The notes beneath the pieces were generated by a model that did no database searches, had not been told where the DNA came from, and saw nothing but the letters and a program-made list of their open reading frames with translations. A DNA stretch of 64,000 nt, from contig OZ025248.1 in the NCBI GenBank assembly GCA_964019135.1, forward strand, positions 44,447,670-44,511,669, in the 5' to 3' direction. The translations under genes and the position numbers were made by a program. Shown here piece after piece: positions 61,585-64,000 of the stretch (positions within the stretch are counted from its first letter, which is position 1; each line of letters opens with the position of its first letter). This DNA is from Arenicola marina (taxonomy: Eukaryota > Annelida > Polychaeta > Arenicolidae).

Positions 61585-62274
61585 ATTTTTCCTATCAATC
61601 TGCGCAGCTCCGCCCTGCCGAGCGAGTGTGAAAATGCATTCAGGACGTAGGCGACAACAAAGATATAATGGAGCCCTAGCGGTGTAAGTCGAAGGCAGAG
61701 AGTGACCCTAGTGCTGCAAGGGGGCCGGGGTCGTGTTCCCACACCATGAAGAAAATTTCTTAATTCCCAGGTCACAATAAATTAAATAGAGAACTCACCG
61801 TATATAATGGACGGTGCGGATACATCATATAAAATATCATTCTCAGTGCACGATTGATGAAAATCATTGATCACGATGGTCGGCTAATATCTCATTCCCA
61901 GTTCCCGAAGAAATGAAACGCCTATTCCCGAGAAACGAAGAAACGGCAATACCCCCCCCCCCACCCCCCTCGAAAGTCCAGTCTGATATAAATTGACTGA
62001 ACTTTTAGTGTGTGAATTTGCTAGCTGAGACTTTGGGGAAAACACTTTGATTCAATTGATGAGCGAGGGAAGGGGGTGGGGTGATGTCAGAAGATAAAAC
62101 AAGGTATATAGAATACGTAAGCACTATGATTGTACGCGCACGCATTATGATAAAGGCTACAGTCAATTCCCGACTGGCGTCTAAAGAACTTTGCATGAAC
62201 ACCGTTGTGCCCCTAGTCCTAGAAAGCGGGCTTGCCTGGGGGCACTTGCGCCAAGAAAATTGTTGGCCATTTCT
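61585..62274. other. No gene seen; poly-C tract
   Basis: A poly-C run near 61955 is preceded by CACGA/CCCGAGAAACGAAG motifs of the dispersed family noted elsewhere. 62201-62254 is an inverted relative of 9335-9383. Confidence 0.5.
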
Positions 62275-62386
62275 ACTAACGGTGATAAATGTATAAAAAA
62301 AGTTTAATGAATTAATGTTACAAAAATTTTTCCTTTTTTGTAACATTAATTCATTAAACTTTTTTTATACATTTATCACCGTTAGT
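62275..62386. repeat. Long palindrome, about 51-bp arms, tiny loop
   Basis: The left arm 62275-62325 (ACTAACGGTGATAAATGTAT start) pairs with the right arm ending at 62386 almost perfectly around a centre near 62330. AT-rich arms with a loop of only about 10 bases. Confidence 0.93.
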
Positions 62387-64000
62387 TTTTATTTAATTTA
62401 ATTTAATATTAAATATTTTGCCCTCCTAAATGGGCACATCTTGACTCCCCTCGAGTTAGCCCCATGTGGCGTTGTTGGGAAACTGCGCATGCGTACATGT
62501 CGTAAAAACCGCACCATTCGCTTGGTGGCGCTTCATACACGCAGCCATTGAGGTTACACACCAATAGGTCGTGCGTAGAAAAGTATATGGTGTCAAGTAG
62601 TGCGTAAAATTTGATGGTATATCAGGGTTATATGGTTACTGGTTATTTCTTTCTTTGTGTATATTGTTTCTTTTACTAATGTTTGGCCAGATTACTGCCT
62701 GTCGGATTAATCTGTGGCGTATTTAATCATGATTGCGGATGTTGCGGGTGCGTGGTTCGGTCGACCTCATCACATGCTGATTCGCTGGGTGTCTAATTTT
62801 CGGGGGGTCGCGCTAGGGGGGGGTGTCATACTATGGGCTGTAGCTAAAAATATCGCACGTGAACCTATGTTCTATTTGTTTTTAAAATAAAGTTGGGTAC
62901 TTGCTCTATACTTTCATATGGCCCATATAGTCAAACATGGTTACCGATTTTTTTCTAGCATGGGGTTGAAAATTTGGGTTTTTGCATTACTTAACATGGG
63001 GGTGGTTTCTATTGGTGTGTAACCTTAAATAAATTAGTATGACTATTGCTGTTTTGGTTATTACTTGTAGCCAGACTCAATAACTGCAATACAACTTGTG
63101 GGTTAAAAATAGATTTCCAAAATAAAAAATATATTTTGTGGAAACCTAGAGTCACCTAAAGCATCTATAGAGTCTGCTGCTTTTTAAAATTTATTTTCCT
63201 TTGGTATGTAGATATGTAAATATCCAATGTTATACTATTATAATTACTTATTAAAGCATTATGCTGAGAACATTTTACCAGGTTTTATATTTCTAGATTA
63301 TATGGCATATTGTGTGCAGGTATTTGCATTTGCATCTTTGAGGAAACTTTATTCTTTGATTGTCTCACTTCCTGCAAAGTAATATATGATATTTTCAAAC
63401 TGCCAGTTTTGCATCTGAGCTGTTACATATTGCCAAACCTAGTTTATCATTCGAGCACTCATTATCAAAGTACTACCACACATTGACAATTTAATGGTGG
63501 ATAATGAGACCTGTGTCACATATGTAACAAAGTGCACAATTGTCTTTACATGGATTCCTTGGATGGATTGCACTCACAATGTATATGGTTAGTTGTTAAT
63601 ATTATCATTAAGAAGAAATTATTAGCATGAGGAACACATTAGAACAGAGACAAACAAAAATCTGGTAGTATTAAGTGTGCCCTGTGCTACATTCATGCAG
63701 CACTTCATGAACATATAATCCTTGTTTGAGAATGATTTCTCTATGCTATTTACCGCCATGTCATATACTGTGGGTCTCGATCACCTCATTATGGTGCTAT
63801 GTAAACTATTTTTAATTGTTTTTTTGCATAACTTAGTAATTTTTGGATGGCAATGTTACTTTTTCTAATCCTGTGCACAATTGTGCTTTGACTAGCTAGA
63901 GGCAGTATACCTGGAATATAGCATACATATTATGTAATGTTATTTAGCAAAACTTTCTGATGATCTGTATGTCAATCCTGCAGGCATCTTTGTCTATTGT
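62387..64000. other. No gene seen
   Basis: AT-rich to the window end. A TGCGCATGCG site lies near 62487. No coding frame over about 60 codons and no repeat array. Confidence 0.55.

Overview
The window is animal nuclear DNA: genes are sparse and split by introns, intergenic DNA is AT-rich, and there are tandem-repeat arrays, a tRNA-derived SINE, LINE scraps, several terminal-inverted-repeat (TIR) DNA elements and one LTR retrotransposon. A three-BIR inhibitor-of-apoptosis gene, an ATP-grasp gene and the repeat content suggest a marine invertebrate. A lancelet (Branchiostoma) would fit, because minisatellites tied to exon-intron borders are, from memory, known there, but the species cannot be fixed from this sequence.

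Layout. 0-2.1 kb: a 36-bp minisatellite, a possible TATA promoter, and a small minus-strand gene for a secreted protein with an alternating X-Asp tail. 2.1-13.3 kb: transposon territory, with a 0.6-kb mariner-like element, nested 38-bp and CTATAG arrays, a 2-kb inverted-repeat element carrying remains of a zinc-finger protein, a probable solo LTR and an intact SINE. 13.3-30 kb: no confident gene; it holds AACGTT palindromic arrays, a 1.46-kb TA-flanked TIR element, poly-C/poly-G tracts and a 1.16-kb tandem duplication. 30.3-31.4 kb: a plus-strand ATP-grasp gene. 31.4-43.6 kb: LINE fragments, a young but defective Gypsy-type LTR element (36.9-41.9 kb) and a Mutator-like foldback element. 44.0-57.3 kb: an eight-exon minus-strand IAP gene (BIR-BIR-BIR-UBA-RING, modelled at 690 aa). 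57.5-58.2 kb: an unrecognised 222-codon reading frame with perfect internal repeats. 58.2-64 kb: mostly empty, with two long hairpins, a 207-bp tandem duplication and one possible first exon of a mitochondrial protein.

The most striking feature is in the IAP gene. Exon 7 is sandwiched between two minisatellites that contain its own splice sites. Upstream, about 50 copies of a 62-bp unit each repeat the 3' splice site and the first bases of the exon. Downstream, about seven copies of an 80-84-bp unit each repeat the start of the 5' splice site. Exon 7 is symmetric (phase 1-1), so it could be skipped without loss of frame. A third array, about 113 copies of a 34-bp unit, fills most of intron 5. 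Only the IAP, the ATP-grasp protein and, less surely, the acidic secreted protein look like real host proteins.
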